Source of the DNA: Saprospiraceae bacterium | GTDB taxonomy: Bacteria; Bacteroidota; Bacteroidia; Chitinophagales; Saprospiraceae | Direction of reading: 5' to 3' | NCBI GenBank assembly: GCA_021604865.1 | Contig: BQJU01000018.1 | Location: 56,292-120,291 of the forward strand | DNA: 64,000 bases | Shown: positions 43,974-53,500 of the stretch, in pieces | How the letters are laid out: each line of letters begins with the position of its first letter | Numbering within the stretch: the first letter of the stretch is position 1 | Notes under the pieces: generated by a model | Database searches by the model: none | Told to the model about the DNA's origin: nothing | The model's input: the letters and a program-made list of their open reading frames with translations, nothing else | Made by a program: the position numbers and the translations under genes

Positions 43974-46460
43974 TTAAAAATCACTTCCACCGCCTTCTTT
44001 TAAATCATCATTGCGCATGCGGGAGCGACGGTCTTTTTGTTTAAAGTCCAGCTTACCAAAGCGATAACTCAGGTTGACGCCAAAGGAACGGAATGGAAGA
44101 ATGAAATTGCTATTTTCAACAAAATTGCTACCCTTCACTTCGTTAGGGAATTCTTTATTTTCATTAAAAGGATCCACTATCCTTAGGCCGAGGCTGAATT
44201 TTTTAGAAAACTCTTTTTGGATGCCAACATTCATCATAGAAAAGGAGGCACGTTTACCTTGTAGGGTTTGTTGAGGAGAGCGGAAAAAACCAAAGACTTC
44301 TGCCTTCCAGCCCTTGCCAAAATCCAGGCTGGAGCTAACATTGCCGTTCCAGAGCAGCGCGGTATTGGTCACTTTTTGCCCTTCAATAATACCTTCGCCG
44401 TTGTAGGTGAACAGGTTGAAGCCACCACGGATGATCCATATTTTAGCAATCGTCGCCGAGCCAAAAAAGTTGAACCCGATACTGTTGTTTTTACCGGCAT
44501 TCTGAAAGGTAGAAACAGAGACATTTGTCATTTCATCGATCACGGTATACCGCTCAATTAGATCTGAAGTCTGACGGTAAAAGATGGAGCCATTTAATAC
44601 GATGCCTTTGATGAAGGTATTGTACCCCAATTCCACCTGGTCAACCAGTTCGGGGTTCAGACTGGGATTACCAAAACTGATGGAACCCGGCGTATTTTGA
44701 TCCACATAAGGATTGACATAAAATAAACTGGGCCGTTGGATACGGCGGGTATAGCTCAGTTTTAGGGTCTGGAAATTTTTAAACTTGCGGCTGATAATAA
44801 TACTTGGCAGGATATTATCGTAGGCCGGACTGTCAAAATTGCTCCCACTTTGGTTGTCGAAGGTTCCTGAAATATCCGTGTATTCATAACGGGCTCCGGC
44901 AACCAGTCCGTAATTTTCACCAAATTTAATGTTGAAAGACAAATAGGCTGCCCCTACATTTTGTTTGTATTTAAAAACGTCCGTTTGTGTCGGATCAAAA
45001 GTATTGGTGGGCCGGTCAAGATAATTGTAATCGCTGTCGATATTCCGCAATACTGCTTTGGCACCGGTTTCCAGTTTTACGGCACTACTTATGGGATGCA
45101 CATAGTCCAGCTGGAGGGTGTTTTCCAGGTTGAGTCCGTCATTTTCTGTCAGTGCATCTTGCACAAGCTCAGGGTCGTTGCTGGTCCGCAAAATATCACC
45201 ATCCTGGGTGCTGCGGGCCACACTTAGCTGGTAGCCAAAAGACAATTCCTGCTCTGGCTTTTTAAAGGTACGCCGATAATCATTGGTCCAATCCAAGCCA
45301 CCGCGAAAACGGCTTGTTTCACCTATCTGGCTGTAGGACCGATTGATATTTTTGATAGGATCTATCTCCGATAAAGTGGTGAGGTCATTATTTTTGTTGC
45401 CAAAACCCCGAAAAGATACCGAAGAAGAAATGCTGTTGTAAGCATTAAAGTCGTAGAAAATACCGATGGAACCATTGGGACCATACGAATTGGATTCGGA
45501 AGTTCCGATCCTTTCCAACAAACCCATTACCTCATTATCATAACTTGTTTCCCGGAGCAGGGTCGTCTTTGCTTCCCGTGGCCAGGAAAACCAGGAACCT
45601 ACCGACATATTCATTCCAAAGCGGCCACTAGCTACATTTAAGGCCAGGTTGGCATTGTTTTGTCGGGTGCCAATAGAGGTATTGACCGATCCGGTAAACC
45701 CTTCCACACTTTTCTTTTTGGTAATAATATTGATGATGCCTGCCGATCCCTCACCGTCGTATTTGGCCGTAGGGGTGGTGATTACCTCTACGCTTTTGAT
45801 CTGATCGGCAGGGATGCTTTTTAGGGCATCCGCCAGGTTGGTCGCAAAAATGCTGGAAGGTTTGCCATTGACCAGCACTTGGATATTTGAAGAACCTCGC
45901 AGAGAAACATTGCCTTCAAAATCGACAGCCAGCAGAGGGACTCGCCGCAAAACATCGGCCGCATCACCTCCGGTAGCGGATACGTCTTTTTCGGCATTAT
46001 ACACGATTTTGTCAATCTTGTTTTCAATCACCGCGCTTTCACCGGTCACCGTCACTTCTTGCAGATTGATGCCTTCTGACAACATAAAAACGGGCCCCAG
46101 GTCAAGGTCCGGTTTTTCCAGCGTTGTGGAGACCTCATTAAGGGTTTTGTTGTTGTAACCAATAAAGGAAAACACCAATTGATAGTCTCCGTTTTTGACA
46201 TTTTGCAATTTGAATTCGCCCTTGTCATCCGTGATGCTGCCATCAACTTCCTTATTTGTTTTGGTATCGACCAGCACTACCGTCGCAAATTCGATAGGCT
46301 GCTGGCTGACAGAATCCAGGAGTGATCCTGAGATTTTACCGACAATAGATGGACCTTGTTGTTTGAAATTTCCTTGTCCACCGCCACTGTTGGTGGGCCG
46401 TTGGGCAGATAGATTGGTTGCTAACGCGCAAAGGGCAAATAGGAGTATTAGTCGACTCAT
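43974..46460 (-). CDS. TonB-dependent-receptor-type outer-membrane protein
   Basis: 828 residues from the ATG at 46460, which begins a signal peptide (MSRLILLFALCALATNLSAQ); an in-frame ATG 20 codons earlier is rejected. After a G/Q-rich segment there is a CarboxypepD_reg-like domain (GKISGSLLDSVSQQPIEFAT, ~45-130), then a TonB plug (VVYNAEKDVSATGGDAADVLR-type region at ~150-250; LRRVPLLAVDFEGNVSLRGS) and an OMP_b-brl_3 barrel (LKLSYTRRIQRPSLFYVNPY, FGVNLSYRFGKLDFKQKDRR). Such proteins differ from classical SusC in lacking an obvious SusD neighbour; substrate unknown. No regulatory gene is adjacent on the same strand. The C-terminal tail is charged (RRSRMRNDDLKEGGGSDF). Confidence 0.9.
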   Translation of the reverse strand: MSRLILLFALCALATNLSAQRPTNSGGGQGNFKQQGPSIVGKISGSLLDSVSQQPIEFATVVLVDTKTNKEVDGSITDDKGEFKLQNVKNGDYQLVFSFIGYNNKTLNEVSTTLEKPDLDLGPVFMLSEGINLQEVTVTGESAVIENKIDKIVYNAEKDVSATGGDAADVLRRVPLLAVDFEGNVSLRGSSNIQVLVNGKPSSIFATNLADALKSIPADQIKSVEVITTPTAKYDGEGSAGIINIITKKKSVEGFTGSVNTSIGTRQNNANLALNVASGRFGMNMSVGSWFSWPREAKTTLLRETSYDNEVMGLLERIGTSESNSYGPNGSIGIFYDFNAYNSISSSVSFRGFGNKNNDLTTLSEIDPIKNINRSYSQIGETSRFRGGLDWTNDYRRTFKKPEQELSFGYQLSVARSTQDGDILRTSNDPELVQDALTENDGLNLENTLQLDYVHPISSAVKLETGAKAVLRNIDSDYNYLDRPTNTFDPTQTDVFKYKQNVGAAYLSFNIKFGENYGLVAGARYEYTDISGTFDNQSGSNFDSPAYDNILPSIIISRKFKNFQTLKLSYTRRIQRPSLFYVNPYVDQNTPGSISFGNPSLNPELVDQVELGYNTFIKGIVLNGSIFYRQTSDLIERYTVIDEMTNVSVSTFQNAGKNNSIGFNFFGSATIAKIWIIRGGFNLFTYNGEGIIEGQKVTNTALLWNGNVSSSLDFGKGWKAEVFGFFRSPQQTLQGKRASFSMMNVGIQKEFSKKFSLGLRIVDPFNENKEFPNEVKGSNFVENSNFILPFRSFGVNLSYRFGKLDFKQKDRRSRMRNDDLKEGGGSDF

Positions 46461-46701
46461 GGTGATTGTTTCTTTTGAATATCTGTTTTTTTTGACCTGA
46501 CCAATTTGTAAGGCGATCAAAATTAAACATACTCTAAATCAAACTCGGCCGTAAATGTTCAAAAAATAATTCTAAATGCAGGCCTATTTAAGAAATGCTT
46601 AACAAAGTGACAATGTTGACTCAAAAGCCTTGACTAGCATCACTCCCATCTTTATCTACTGCTTTTGCTGTTATCAAACACCCCACCAGTCTCCTATCAC
46701 C

Positions 46702-46800
46702 CAATCAGTCACGAAACATGCACACCGCGCGGCCCCGCTCTGCCATAGCGGCTACGCGAAGGCGAGGGCAGGTTCCGGCCTAGGAGCATTGGCCGTTAAG
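46702..46800. other. GC-rich intergenic patch with hairpins
   Basis: CGCGCGGCCCCGCTCTGCCA, AGCGGCTACGCGAAGGCGAG and TTCCGGCCTAGGAGCATTGG stand out from the AT-rich surroundings. CCGCT...AGCGG and GGCC...GGCC form local stems. The forward frame here is cysteine- and proline-rich without family resemblance, so I treat it as a non-coding repeat or acquired fragment. Other parts of the 740-bp gap 46461-47201 hold repeats F and G. Confidence 0.4.
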
Positions 46801-46848
46801 AAAAAAGCGGTAACCGTACTGCTCAAGAAGAAATACTGTTAGAGCTTA

Positions 46849-46900
46849 TTTGAAGGCCAACCCCGATGCAAGATCGGGGCAAGCTATTTTGGCTGCAAAG
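46849..46900. repeat. Dispersed hairpin repeat, copy F, with a nested hairpin
   Basis: AGAGCTTATTTGAAGGCCAAC...GGCTGCAAAGG matches copies E and G, but the centre is extended by about 25 bases containing CCCCGAT-gcaag-ATCGGGG. Its 5' arm also pairs with GGCCTAAAAACAAGCTCT at 47011-47028, making a larger inverted structure. Confidence 0.65.
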
Positions 46901-47025
46901 GATCACTTTTTCGATGACACTTCGTTACTTTTCTTGTCCGTACCTCAGGGTATGCACTTCAAAAAAAGCCTTGTCTCATCAAAAATTTGACACTTTTCGC
47001 TACAAAAATTGGCCTAAAAACAAGC

Positions 47026-47072
47026 TCTGAGAGCATGTTTTCAGGCCAACCTTTTGGCTGCAAAATGAATGC
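47026..47072. repeat. Dispersed hairpin repeat, copy G
   Basis: GAGAGCATGTTTTCAGGCCA pairs partly with TTGGCTGCAAAATGAATGCC. Strongly similar to copy E. It lies 130 bp before the ECF sigma gene. Confidence 0.65.
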
Positions 47073-47201
47073 CAAACAACCAAATCGCCTATTCCCAAAT
47101 AATAAAATAAATATCTTCCCCCTTTAGGCAGCATTTTGGTAAACAATCGTATCTATTAAACAACCAGCGTTATCTTGAGAGGCAATTAATACACTCTGGG
47201 C

Positions 47202-47759
47202 TTGCGCCAACCTAAACAAGACGTGACGGAAAAAGAACTCATCGAGGGGTGTATCCAGGAAAAACGGGTGTGCCAACAAGAGGTTTTTCGGCGTTATGCC
47301 GGAAAGATGATGAGTGTTTGCTTAAGGTACACAAGACACCGTATGGAAGCAGAGGATATTCTCCAGGATGCTTTTATCAAAGTGTTTGATCACTTGGGCA
47401 AATTTCAGCACAAAGGTTCTTTTGAGGGTTGGATTCGGCGTATCGTCATCAACACAGCACTAAAAAATTACAGCCGAAAAAGTTATTCCCATGAACAGAT
47501 TGGCGTAGAATACCATCCGGACGTACCGGTAGAACCCACCGTATTCAGCAATCTCGGAGAAGAAGATTTGTTGGAATTGATTGCCGGATTACCAGAAGGT
47601 TATAGACTTGTTTTTAATTTATACGCCATTGAAGGTTATAGTCATAAAGAAATTGCTGATATGTTAGGCATCCAGGAAAGTACATCGCGCTCACAGCTGG
47701 TTAAGGCGCGTAAACTCCTTCAGGTGCAAATTTTAAAATTGCAAAAAATAGCGGTATGA
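47202..47759 (+). CDS. ECF sigma factor
   Basis: 185 residues. Start is uncertain: TTG at 47202 or GTG at 47223; no ATG is available before the conserved core. Region 2: FRRYAGKMMSVCLRYTRHRMEAEDILQDAFIKVF with the D-E-D-core and FEGWIRRIVINTA. Region 4: LPEGYRLVFNLYAIEGYSHKEIADMLGIQESTSRSQLVKARKLL, a complete HTH. It overlaps the next gene by 4 bp (ATGA), as sigma/anti-sigma pairs do. The family is the common Bacteroidota extracytoplasmic-stress type; no target promoter can be named. Confidence 0.92.
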   Translation: MRQPKQDVTEKELIEGCIQEKRVCQQEVFRRYAGKMMSVCLRYTRHRMEAEDILQDAFIKVFDHLGKFQHKGSFEGWIRRIVINTALKNYSRKSYSHEQIGVEYHPDVPVEPTVFSNLGEEDLLELIAGLPEGYRLVFNLYAIEGYSHKEIADMLGIQESTSRSQLVKARKLLQVQILKLQKIAV

Positions 47760-49072
47760 GTGCTCGCAATCCCATTGATGCGATCTTTAAAGATAAACTG
47801 GCCCATCACAGTACGGAGCCACCTATGCATCTATGGGAAAAGATAGATCAAAAACGTAGTAAGCGTGATCGGAATGTCCTTTATTTTCGCTCTACCCTAG
47901 TGGGTTTGGCACTCCTAACTACTGCAGCTATCAGTTTATTTTTGATCAGACAAAATCAAGAAACAACCATTCAGTTTTTACCTATCCCACAATATGGCCA
48001 GGTTGCTCAGGCTGAAATTGAACAACCCCAGACTACTTCTTTAGCTACAAAATTGGAAATTACCAAACAACATACGGAATCAACTAAGCAGAAAAATCGC
48101 TTTCCTGCGCCACTAAATAAAGCAACGGTAAAAAAGGAAAAACAAACTTTAGGCCAGGAGATAAACATCGAGGAAGCCATAACAATAGAGACAGAGGCCG
48201 GGGCTGATGAGGCGATACAGTCAAACAATTCCTTTGTGTTGCAGAACCAGTGGAAGTCACCCAAACTGGAAATGCCAGCACTTGATGCACTTCAGACTTC
48301 TAGCGTTTCTGCTTTTAAATTTACAGATCCTACAGATTGTGCCAAATTCAACAAGCGGCCCTGGAGATTCTTCGCTACTTTTGGAGGGGCCATTGATCTG
48401 GCACGTCGGCAGTTGACACCCAAAGATCCCGATGCTGCGGCCTATGTTGCCACTCGGGAAGGTACCGAACTCCCATTTTATACCTTTACGTTCGATGCTC
48501 GCGTTTCCGTAACTAGCCCAATCGGATTGGCACTTACCACCGGATTGGATTACACCCAAATCAACGAAAAATTTGATTTTCTCGATCCTCATGCAGAAAG
48601 AACGGAGATCATCACCAATGAATATGGGCCAAACGGAGAAATCCTTGGTACCGATACCGTGCTTATCTTCGGTCAGCGGGAAAAGATTACTTACAACCGT
48701 TATAGAATTCTGGATATCCCGCTTTTGGTTGGTTATGAGCTTGATTTCAGCCATTTTTCACTGGAAATGAAGGGAGGCATCCTGCTCAATATCATTTCCC
48801 GCCAGAAGGGTGATTTTCTCTCTCCCGATGACCTGCAACCGATCAGTTTTACCAATGATGAACCTGATGCCTATCCTGCCTTTAAACAAAATATAGGCCT
48901 CGGTTATTACGGAGGTATTAGTTTTAATTACAAAATGAATGCAGGCTACCAGATTAGCTTTGAACCATTTTTCAGGGTTTATCCCAAATCCTTCACCAAG
49001 GAAGCTTTCCCGGTTTCTCAGAAGTATTTTTTGACGGGATTACAATTGGGATTAAAGGTTCCTCTTAGGTAG
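47756..49072 (+). CDS. Anti-sigma-like one-TM protein with C-terminal barrel-like domain
   Basis: 438 residues; the ATG overlaps the sigma stop. Residues 1-40 are a charged cytosolic helix (PIDAIFKDKLAHHSTEPPMHLWEKIDQ), followed by a basic patch and one TM helix (STLVGLALLTTAAISLFLIR, ~45-64), as in anti-sigma factors. A long periplasmic K/E/Q/T linker covers ~65-190. The C-terminal ~240 residues have strands and glycine-aromatic turns like an outer-membrane beta-barrel (FATFGGAIDLARRQL, LALTTGLDYTQINEKFD, FSLEMKGGILLNII, GLGYYGGISFNYKM, FLTGLQLGLKVPLR). Mixed inner-membrane and barrel-like parts in one chain are unusual. It probably binds the partner sigma factor and senses envelope state (inference). 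Confidence 0.75.
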   Translation: MSARNPIDAIFKDKLAHHSTEPPMHLWEKIDQKRSKRDRNVLYFRSTLVGLALLTTAAISLFLIRQNQETTIQFLPIPQYGQVAQAEIEQPQTTSLATKLEITKQHTESTKQKNRFPAPLNKATVKKEKQTLGQEINIEEAITIETEAGADEAIQSNNSFVLQNQWKSPKLEMPALDALQTSSVSAFKFTDPTDCAKFNKRPWRFFATFGGAIDLARRQLTPKDPDAAAYVATREGTELPFYTFTFDARVSVTSPIGLALTTGLDYTQINEKFDFLDPHAERTEIITNEYGPNGEILGTDTVLIFGQREKITYNRYRILDIPLLVGYELDFSHFSLEMKGGILLNIISRQKGDFLSPDDLQPISFTNDEPDAYPAFKQNIGLGYYGGISFNYKMNAGYQISFEPFFRVYPKSFTKEAFPVSQKYFLTGLQLGLKVPLR

Positions 49073-49226
49073 TTCACTTCTGTTTTCAGAATAGTTTCAC
49101 CTAACACCTCTAAGCGCTAAAAATCTCCTCTATAAATCTAACCTTCCAGGCAACGTTTTTCAAACATAAGGTATCTAACTACAAATGTGATCAATTGCAA
49201 ATATCTTTGAAAATTGTACAAGTAGA

Positions 49227-50198
49227 ATGAAAAGGATTGGCCTGGTGTTGAGTGTCTTGCTTACCCTAGTTTCTTGTCGAAAGGATAAGGATAGCTTCCA
49301 CGTGGAAGAGGAAATTATTATCGGTTCCAGTGCATGGACCGGACGGATCGGCAATTTCTATTCAGAAGTGATGTCATCCGAAGAACACTACAACTTTGAT
49401 GCTGCTTTTGCTGCCACTTTTAGGACCGAACAGCAAACCGAATTTCATTTTTCTCCGTTTTCCTATGCCACCGAAGCCGGCGTTATTGTGGATGGAGACA
49501 TTGATATCGATGTACTGCAGTTGAAAAATAAAGGCGACCTTATCCTGCACAATATCTCGACAATGGTAGATGGGCAATTATTGGAATTCCTATCAGCTTA
49601 TAGCTTCTCAGCAAAAAAAGGGAACCTGCCTTTGGCCTTAGCGCCCAACCAAAATATCCAGTTTACTTTTCCTGATTCTGAAACTTTTGATACAGGCGTA
49701 AATGTCCTACTCGGGGAAGAACATGTAGACGGCGTATCGCTATCATGGGCTGACACACTAAATATTGCACCACAAGTGCTCCCCTCGGAAATATTCGACG
49801 AATCTGAGGGTGTCTGGAAACCAGCTTATTCCGCTGAAAGCCCTCAACTTGGATGGTTCGGTTGTGGTCGTTTAGTAGACTATCCCACCGGTACCACTTC
49901 TATCTGTGTGAATTTACCGGAAGGGTTTAATGATATCAATTCTGCCGTTTTTCTGGCATTCGATGATTATTGGAGTGTGATAAAGCTAGAGGGCAGTTCG
50001 ATTGAAAAACAGTTTTGTGCTGATGAGATTCCAATCGGAGCGCCGATCAAAATTATTTCCATCTCTGAGCGGGAATCTGGATATTTCTACCTTGATTTTA
50101 AGGATTTTACGCCAGCGGAAGGTATTGAAAATAATGTCAATTTGTATCCTGAGGCAACGCCACTCAATGAGATGATGGTTTGGATACAATCAATCTAA
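49227..50198 (+). CDS. Lipoprotein of unknown function
   Basis: 323 residues. The N-terminus MKRIGLVLSVLLTLVSC has a good lipobox (LVSC), giving a lipid-anchored mature protein starting C-R-K-D-K-D. The body shows mixed strands with an acidic bias (YSEVMSSEEHYNFDAAF, IDIDVLQLKNKGDL, WADTLNIAPQVLPSEIFDES, FGCGRLVDYPTGTTSICVNL). No family is recognised. It lies 155 bp downstream of the sigma/anti-sigma-like pair on the same strand, so it could be a regulon member. A terminator follows the stop. Confidence 0.8.
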   Translation: MKRIGLVLSVLLTLVSCRKDKDSFHVEEEIIIGSSAWTGRIGNFYSEVMSSEEHYNFDAAFAATFRTEQQTEFHFSPFSYATEAGVIVDGDIDIDVLQLKNKGDLILHNISTMVDGQLLEFLSAYSFSAKKGNLPLALAPNQNIQFTFPDSETFDTGVNVLLGEEHVDGVSLSWADTLNIAPQVLPSEIFDESEGVWKPAYSAESPQLGWFGCGRLVDYPTGTTSICVNLPEGFNDINSAVFLAFDDYWSVIKLEGSSIEKQFCADEIPIGAPIKIISISERESGYFYLDFKDFTPAEGIENNVNLYPEATPLNEMMVWIQSI

Positions 50199-50231
50199 GA
50201 ACACCGTTTTCCTTCTAAATATATTTAATGG

Positions 50232-50272
50232 CCGTCTGCGTCCAAAATGATGGATCAGACGGTTATTTTTTT
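50232..50272 (+). terminator. Rho-independent terminator after the lipoprotein gene
   Basis: CCGTCTG..TCC pairs with GGA..CAGACGG, followed by TTATTTTTTT. The T-tract overlaps the stop codon of the convergent RNase R gene (50263). Confidence 0.75.
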
Positions 50273-52464
50273 GCTTTTTCTTCCACTTCTAGAACCATAT
50301 CAATCCGTCTGCGATGTAGATCAGCAGCAGTGATGCGCACTTGTACTGAATCCCCCATCTTTAACACTTTATTGCTGTATTTGCCTTTGGCCTGAAGACG
50401 GCCTTCACTCATTTCGAAAGGCTCGTCCATCGTTTCAAATCCGACCATTCCTTCACAACGATTGCCAACTAATTCAACAAAAATACCTCGATCAATCATG
50501 CCAGAGATTATGCCGGGGAAAACTTCTCCAACATGTTTCTCCAGAAATTCAACCTGTTTGTATTTAATTGATTCCCGTTCAGCAGCCATGGCCTGTCGTT
50601 CCATCTTGGAAATATGCTTACATTTTTCTTCCAATTGGAGTTTATTCAATCTAAAGGTTGCCGCACCCAGGTTTTTCTCCAGAATACGGTGCGCCAACAC
50701 ATCGGAATAGCGACGGATCGGTGAGGTGAAGTGGGCATAATAATCGAAGGCAAGACCATAGTGGCCAATATTTTCTGTAGAATATTCTGCCTTGGCCATG
50801 GTACGAATCGCCAGTGGTTCCAACAATTTAAGACCCGCATCTTTTTCGGCTGCTTTGCTCAGTGCATTGTATGAATTGGCAATCTCTTTTGGAGAGCCAA
50901 TCTTCATTTCAAAACCCAATTCTTTGGCAAACAGCGCAAGTTCTTCTACTTTATCCGGATTGGGCTCATCGTGTATCCGGTAAACATAGGGGATTTCCCT
51001 TTCAGTATCCTTACCTTTTTTATCGATAAATGCCGCTACTTCCCGATTGGCCAGTAGCATGAAGTCTTCGATCAACATGTGGGCGTCTTTGCGTTCTTTA
51101 ACATAGACTTCCACTGGTACTCCGTTCTCATCGAGTCGGAATTTAACTTCTTCTGTTTCAAAATTAATGGCCCCTTTCTTAAAACGCTGGCGGCGCAGTT
51201 TATAAGCCAGCTTATTTAACCGTTCCAGCTCTTCCGCATAATCGCCTTCCTTATTTTCCAGTCGTTCCTGAGCTTCCTCGTAAGTAAAGCGGCGGTCTGA
51301 ATGGATCACCGTTTTGCCAAACCAGCGATTGACCAGACGGTCGTTTTTATCAAATTCAAAAATGGCTGAAAAGGTCAGCTTATCTTCGTTAGGTCGTAGG
51401 GAACATAATTCATTGGACAGCTTTTCCGGAAGCATAGGTAGCACCCGGTCTACTAGATATACAGAAGTGGAGCGTTTGAGCGCTTCTTCATCCAAAGCAG
51501 AGCCTTCCAACACATAATGGGATACATCTGCAATATGCACGCCTATTTCCAAGCGGCCATTTTCAAGGGTTTGAATAGACAAAGCGTCGTCAAAATCCCT
51601 TGCTGTATCCGGGTCGATGGTAAAGGTAGTAACCTCGCGCATGTCTCGTCGGCGGCTGATCTCCTGTGGGCTAATGTCTTCTGAAAGTGCAATGGATTCT
51701 ACCATCACCCGATCTGGAAATTCCAGATTAAAGCCATTATTGATCAGGATGGCCTTCATTTCTATATCGTGGCTGCCGGCTTCACCCAGCACGCTGGTCA
51801 CAACACCTTTCAAGTTGTTGAAACGATCCGCTTTCCAATCCACAACTTTCACCACTACTTTGTCGCCCTCAGCAGCGCCTTTAGCATCGTCGAGTTCAAC
51901 AACAATATCGGAAGGCAGGTTACCGTCAGGGGAAACAATGGCAAATTGTCGGAAAAAGTTAAGGGTGCCAATAAAATGCTCACTGGTGCGCTCCAATACT
52001 TCTAACACCTCGCCTTCCGGCTTACGGCGACCACGTGAAATCCAGGTTCTTATTTTAACCCGATCGCCATTCATGGCGGTATTCATGTGTTTGGCGGCAA
52101 CGTGTACGTCGTGTTCGTAATCTTTCACGACTATATAAGCCGATCCAGTCCGTGTCATATCAACAATGCCTTCATATACTTTGGAAGCTTCACGGCTATT
52201 GGTCCGATTGTCACCAGACCGATTTCCATCAGACTTGAATTTGTATTTTAATTCACCTACAGCAACCGCTTTGCCCTCTTCTACCAACTCATCAAGAGCA
52301 TGTTTGATAGAGTCTTTATTATTATTGATCTTTAAAGTTTTGCCGATTTGCTTTGGTGCGAAAGGTTTTTTCTGTTCTCTTTTCAGGAGGCGGAGCACTT
52401 CGTGTTTTAATTGGCGGGCTCGGAGTGTTGTTCCTTTGATTTTAGTTTTTTTCTTTTTAGTCAT
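50263..52464 (-). CDS. rnr: Ribonuclease R
   Basis: 733 residues. A basic N-terminus (MTKKKKTKIKGTTLRARQLK) and a winged-helix region (~20-75) precede two cold-shock domains (~95-250). The RNB catalytic domain (~270-600) carries the metal-binding motif DPDTARDFDDALS with D284, D290, D292 and D293, plus LSNELCSLRP and ERESIKYKQVEFL. An S1 domain ends the protein (VGEVFPGIISGMIDRGIFVE). RNase R is a processive 3'-to-5' exonuclease that degrades structured RNA, including mRNA decay products and rRNA. Length is normal. It is divergent from the cutC gene across a 258-bp gap that shows AT-rich promoter-like sequence but no clear operator. Confidence 0.97.
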   Translation of the reverse strand: MTKKKKTKIKGTTLRARQLKHEVLRLLKREQKKPFAPKQIGKTLKINNNKDSIKHALDELVEEGKAVAVGELKYKFKSDGNRSGDNRTNSREASKVYEGIVDMTRTGSAYIVVKDYEHDVHVAAKHMNTAMNGDRVKIRTWISRGRRKPEGEVLEVLERTSEHFIGTLNFFRQFAIVSPDGNLPSDIVVELDDAKGAAEGDKVVVKVVDWKADRFNNLKGVVTSVLGEAGSHDIEMKAILINNGFNLEFPDRVMVESIALSEDISPQEISRRRDMREVTTFTIDPDTARDFDDALSIQTLENGRLEIGVHIADVSHYVLEGSALDEEALKRSTSVYLVDRVLPMLPEKLSNELCSLRPNEDKLTFSAIFEFDKNDRLVNRWFGKTVIHSDRRFTYEEAQERLENKEGDYAEELERLNKLAYKLRRQRFKKGAINFETEEVKFRLDENGVPVEVYVKERKDAHMLIEDFMLLANREVAAFIDKKGKDTEREIPYVYRIHDEPNPDKVEELALFAKELGFEMKIGSPKEIANSYNALSKAAEKDAGLKLLEPLAIRTMAKAEYSTENIGHYGLAFDYYAHFTSPIRRYSDVLAHRILEKNLGAATFRLNKLQLEEKCKHISKMERQAMAAERESIKYKQVEFLEKHVGEVFPGIISGMIDRGIFVELVGNRCEGMVGFETMDEPFEMSEGRLQAKGKYSNKVLKMGDSVQVRITAADLHRRRIDMVLEVEEKAKK

Positions 52465-52722
52465 AGAGATTTGGTCTCGTTTCTGGGTTATAAAGTTACT
52501 GAAATAAAGTTTTTGTGTTTTTAATATTTTTCAATAACCCATTTATTTCTCCTCTAAAACGTTTGTAATAGGTAAAAAGGTTTCATTTTGTAAAAAATAT
52601 TTGTTAGAGAGGTGTAATTTGGAGATTTAGTTCATATTTATAAACCTCTAGAAGCTGTTTATTGCAGGAGGTGAAAATCTGGCATAATTATGCCCACCCC
52701 TCATCTATTTAAATGAATCATT

Positions 52723-53469
52723 ATGACACTCGAAATTTGTTGTGACTCGGTAGCCTCGGCGCTCATTGCGGAAGCCCACGGTGCTGACCGGATTGAACTT
52801 TGTGAAAACCTCGACCATGGCGGCGTAACGCCTAGTGCCGGTAAAATTGAATTGGCCAAAGAAAAAATCAATATTCCGGTCTTGGTTCTGGTGCGCCCCA
52901 GAAAAGGAGACTTTTTTCATAGTGATACTGAATTTGAATTGATCAAGAGAGACATCCGGTTGGCCAAACAATTTGGTGCGGATGGCATTGTGGCTGGAGC
53001 GCTTTTACCCAATGGACAATTGGATATTGACCGGACAGCACAATTGATTGAGCAGGCGGCCCCACTTCCTTTTACTTTCCACCGGGCTTTTGACCATTGC
53101 CACGACCCTCAAAAAACACTGGAGCAACTGATCCGGCTTGGAGTCAGTCGGTTGTTGACCTCTGGTCAGGCTAATTCTGCCATCGAAGGTATTGCATTAT
53201 TGGAAACATTATTAAAAATAGCTGGAGATCAAATCGAAATTATTGCCGGTGGCGGCATTCGGCCACGCAATATTGACGACCTGATTGAAGCCTTGCCGGA
53301 CCTGAATACTTTTCATTCCTCTGCCAGAAAACTGGTACATAGCGGTATGAACATTCGTACTCAGGTGGCCATGGGTACTGAATCTGCCGACTTGGAAGGT
53401 CAGTGGTATGAAGTGGATGGTCAACAGGTATCAGATATGAGAAAAATACTCGATGATTCCCGGCAATAA
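52723..53469 (+). CDS. cutC: CutC family protein
   Basis: 248 residues, one TIM-barrel CutC domain of normal length. Family motifs: EICCDSVASALIAEAHGADR, RIELCENLDHGGVTPS, VLVRPRKGDFFHS, TFHRAFDHCHDP, RLLTSGQA and IAGGGIRPRN, with a C-terminal FHSSARK. CutC was named for copper homeostasis, but the direct function remains unsettled and no copper transporter is adjacent. It is followed after ~31 bp by the glycosyltransferase gene, so the two may share a transcript. Confidence 0.95.
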   Translation: MTLEICCDSVASALIAEAHGADRIELCENLDHGGVTPSAGKIELAKEKINIPVLVLVRPRKGDFFHSDTEFELIKRDIRLAKQFGADGIVAGALLPNGQLDIDRTAQLIEQAAPLPFTFHRAFDHCHDPQKTLEQLIRLGVSRLLTSGQANSAIEGIALLETLLKIAGDQIEIIAGGGIRPRNIDDLIEALPDLNTFHSSARKLVHSGMNIRTQVAMGTESADLEGQWYEVDGQQVSDMRKILDDSRQ

Positions 53470-53500
53470 TGGTACCTTTGATGGGTAATTGATTACTTCG

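Noticed and set aside
46630..46842. 70-codon plus-strand frame
   Set aside because: Cysteine/proline-rich, mixed composition, crosses the GC-rich patch, no family resemblance and no start signal.
49227..50198. SusD-like or substrate-binding role for the lipoprotein
   Set aside because: Only the lipobox is clear. No SusD motifs, TPR-type helices or a partnering SusC gene on the same strand were found.
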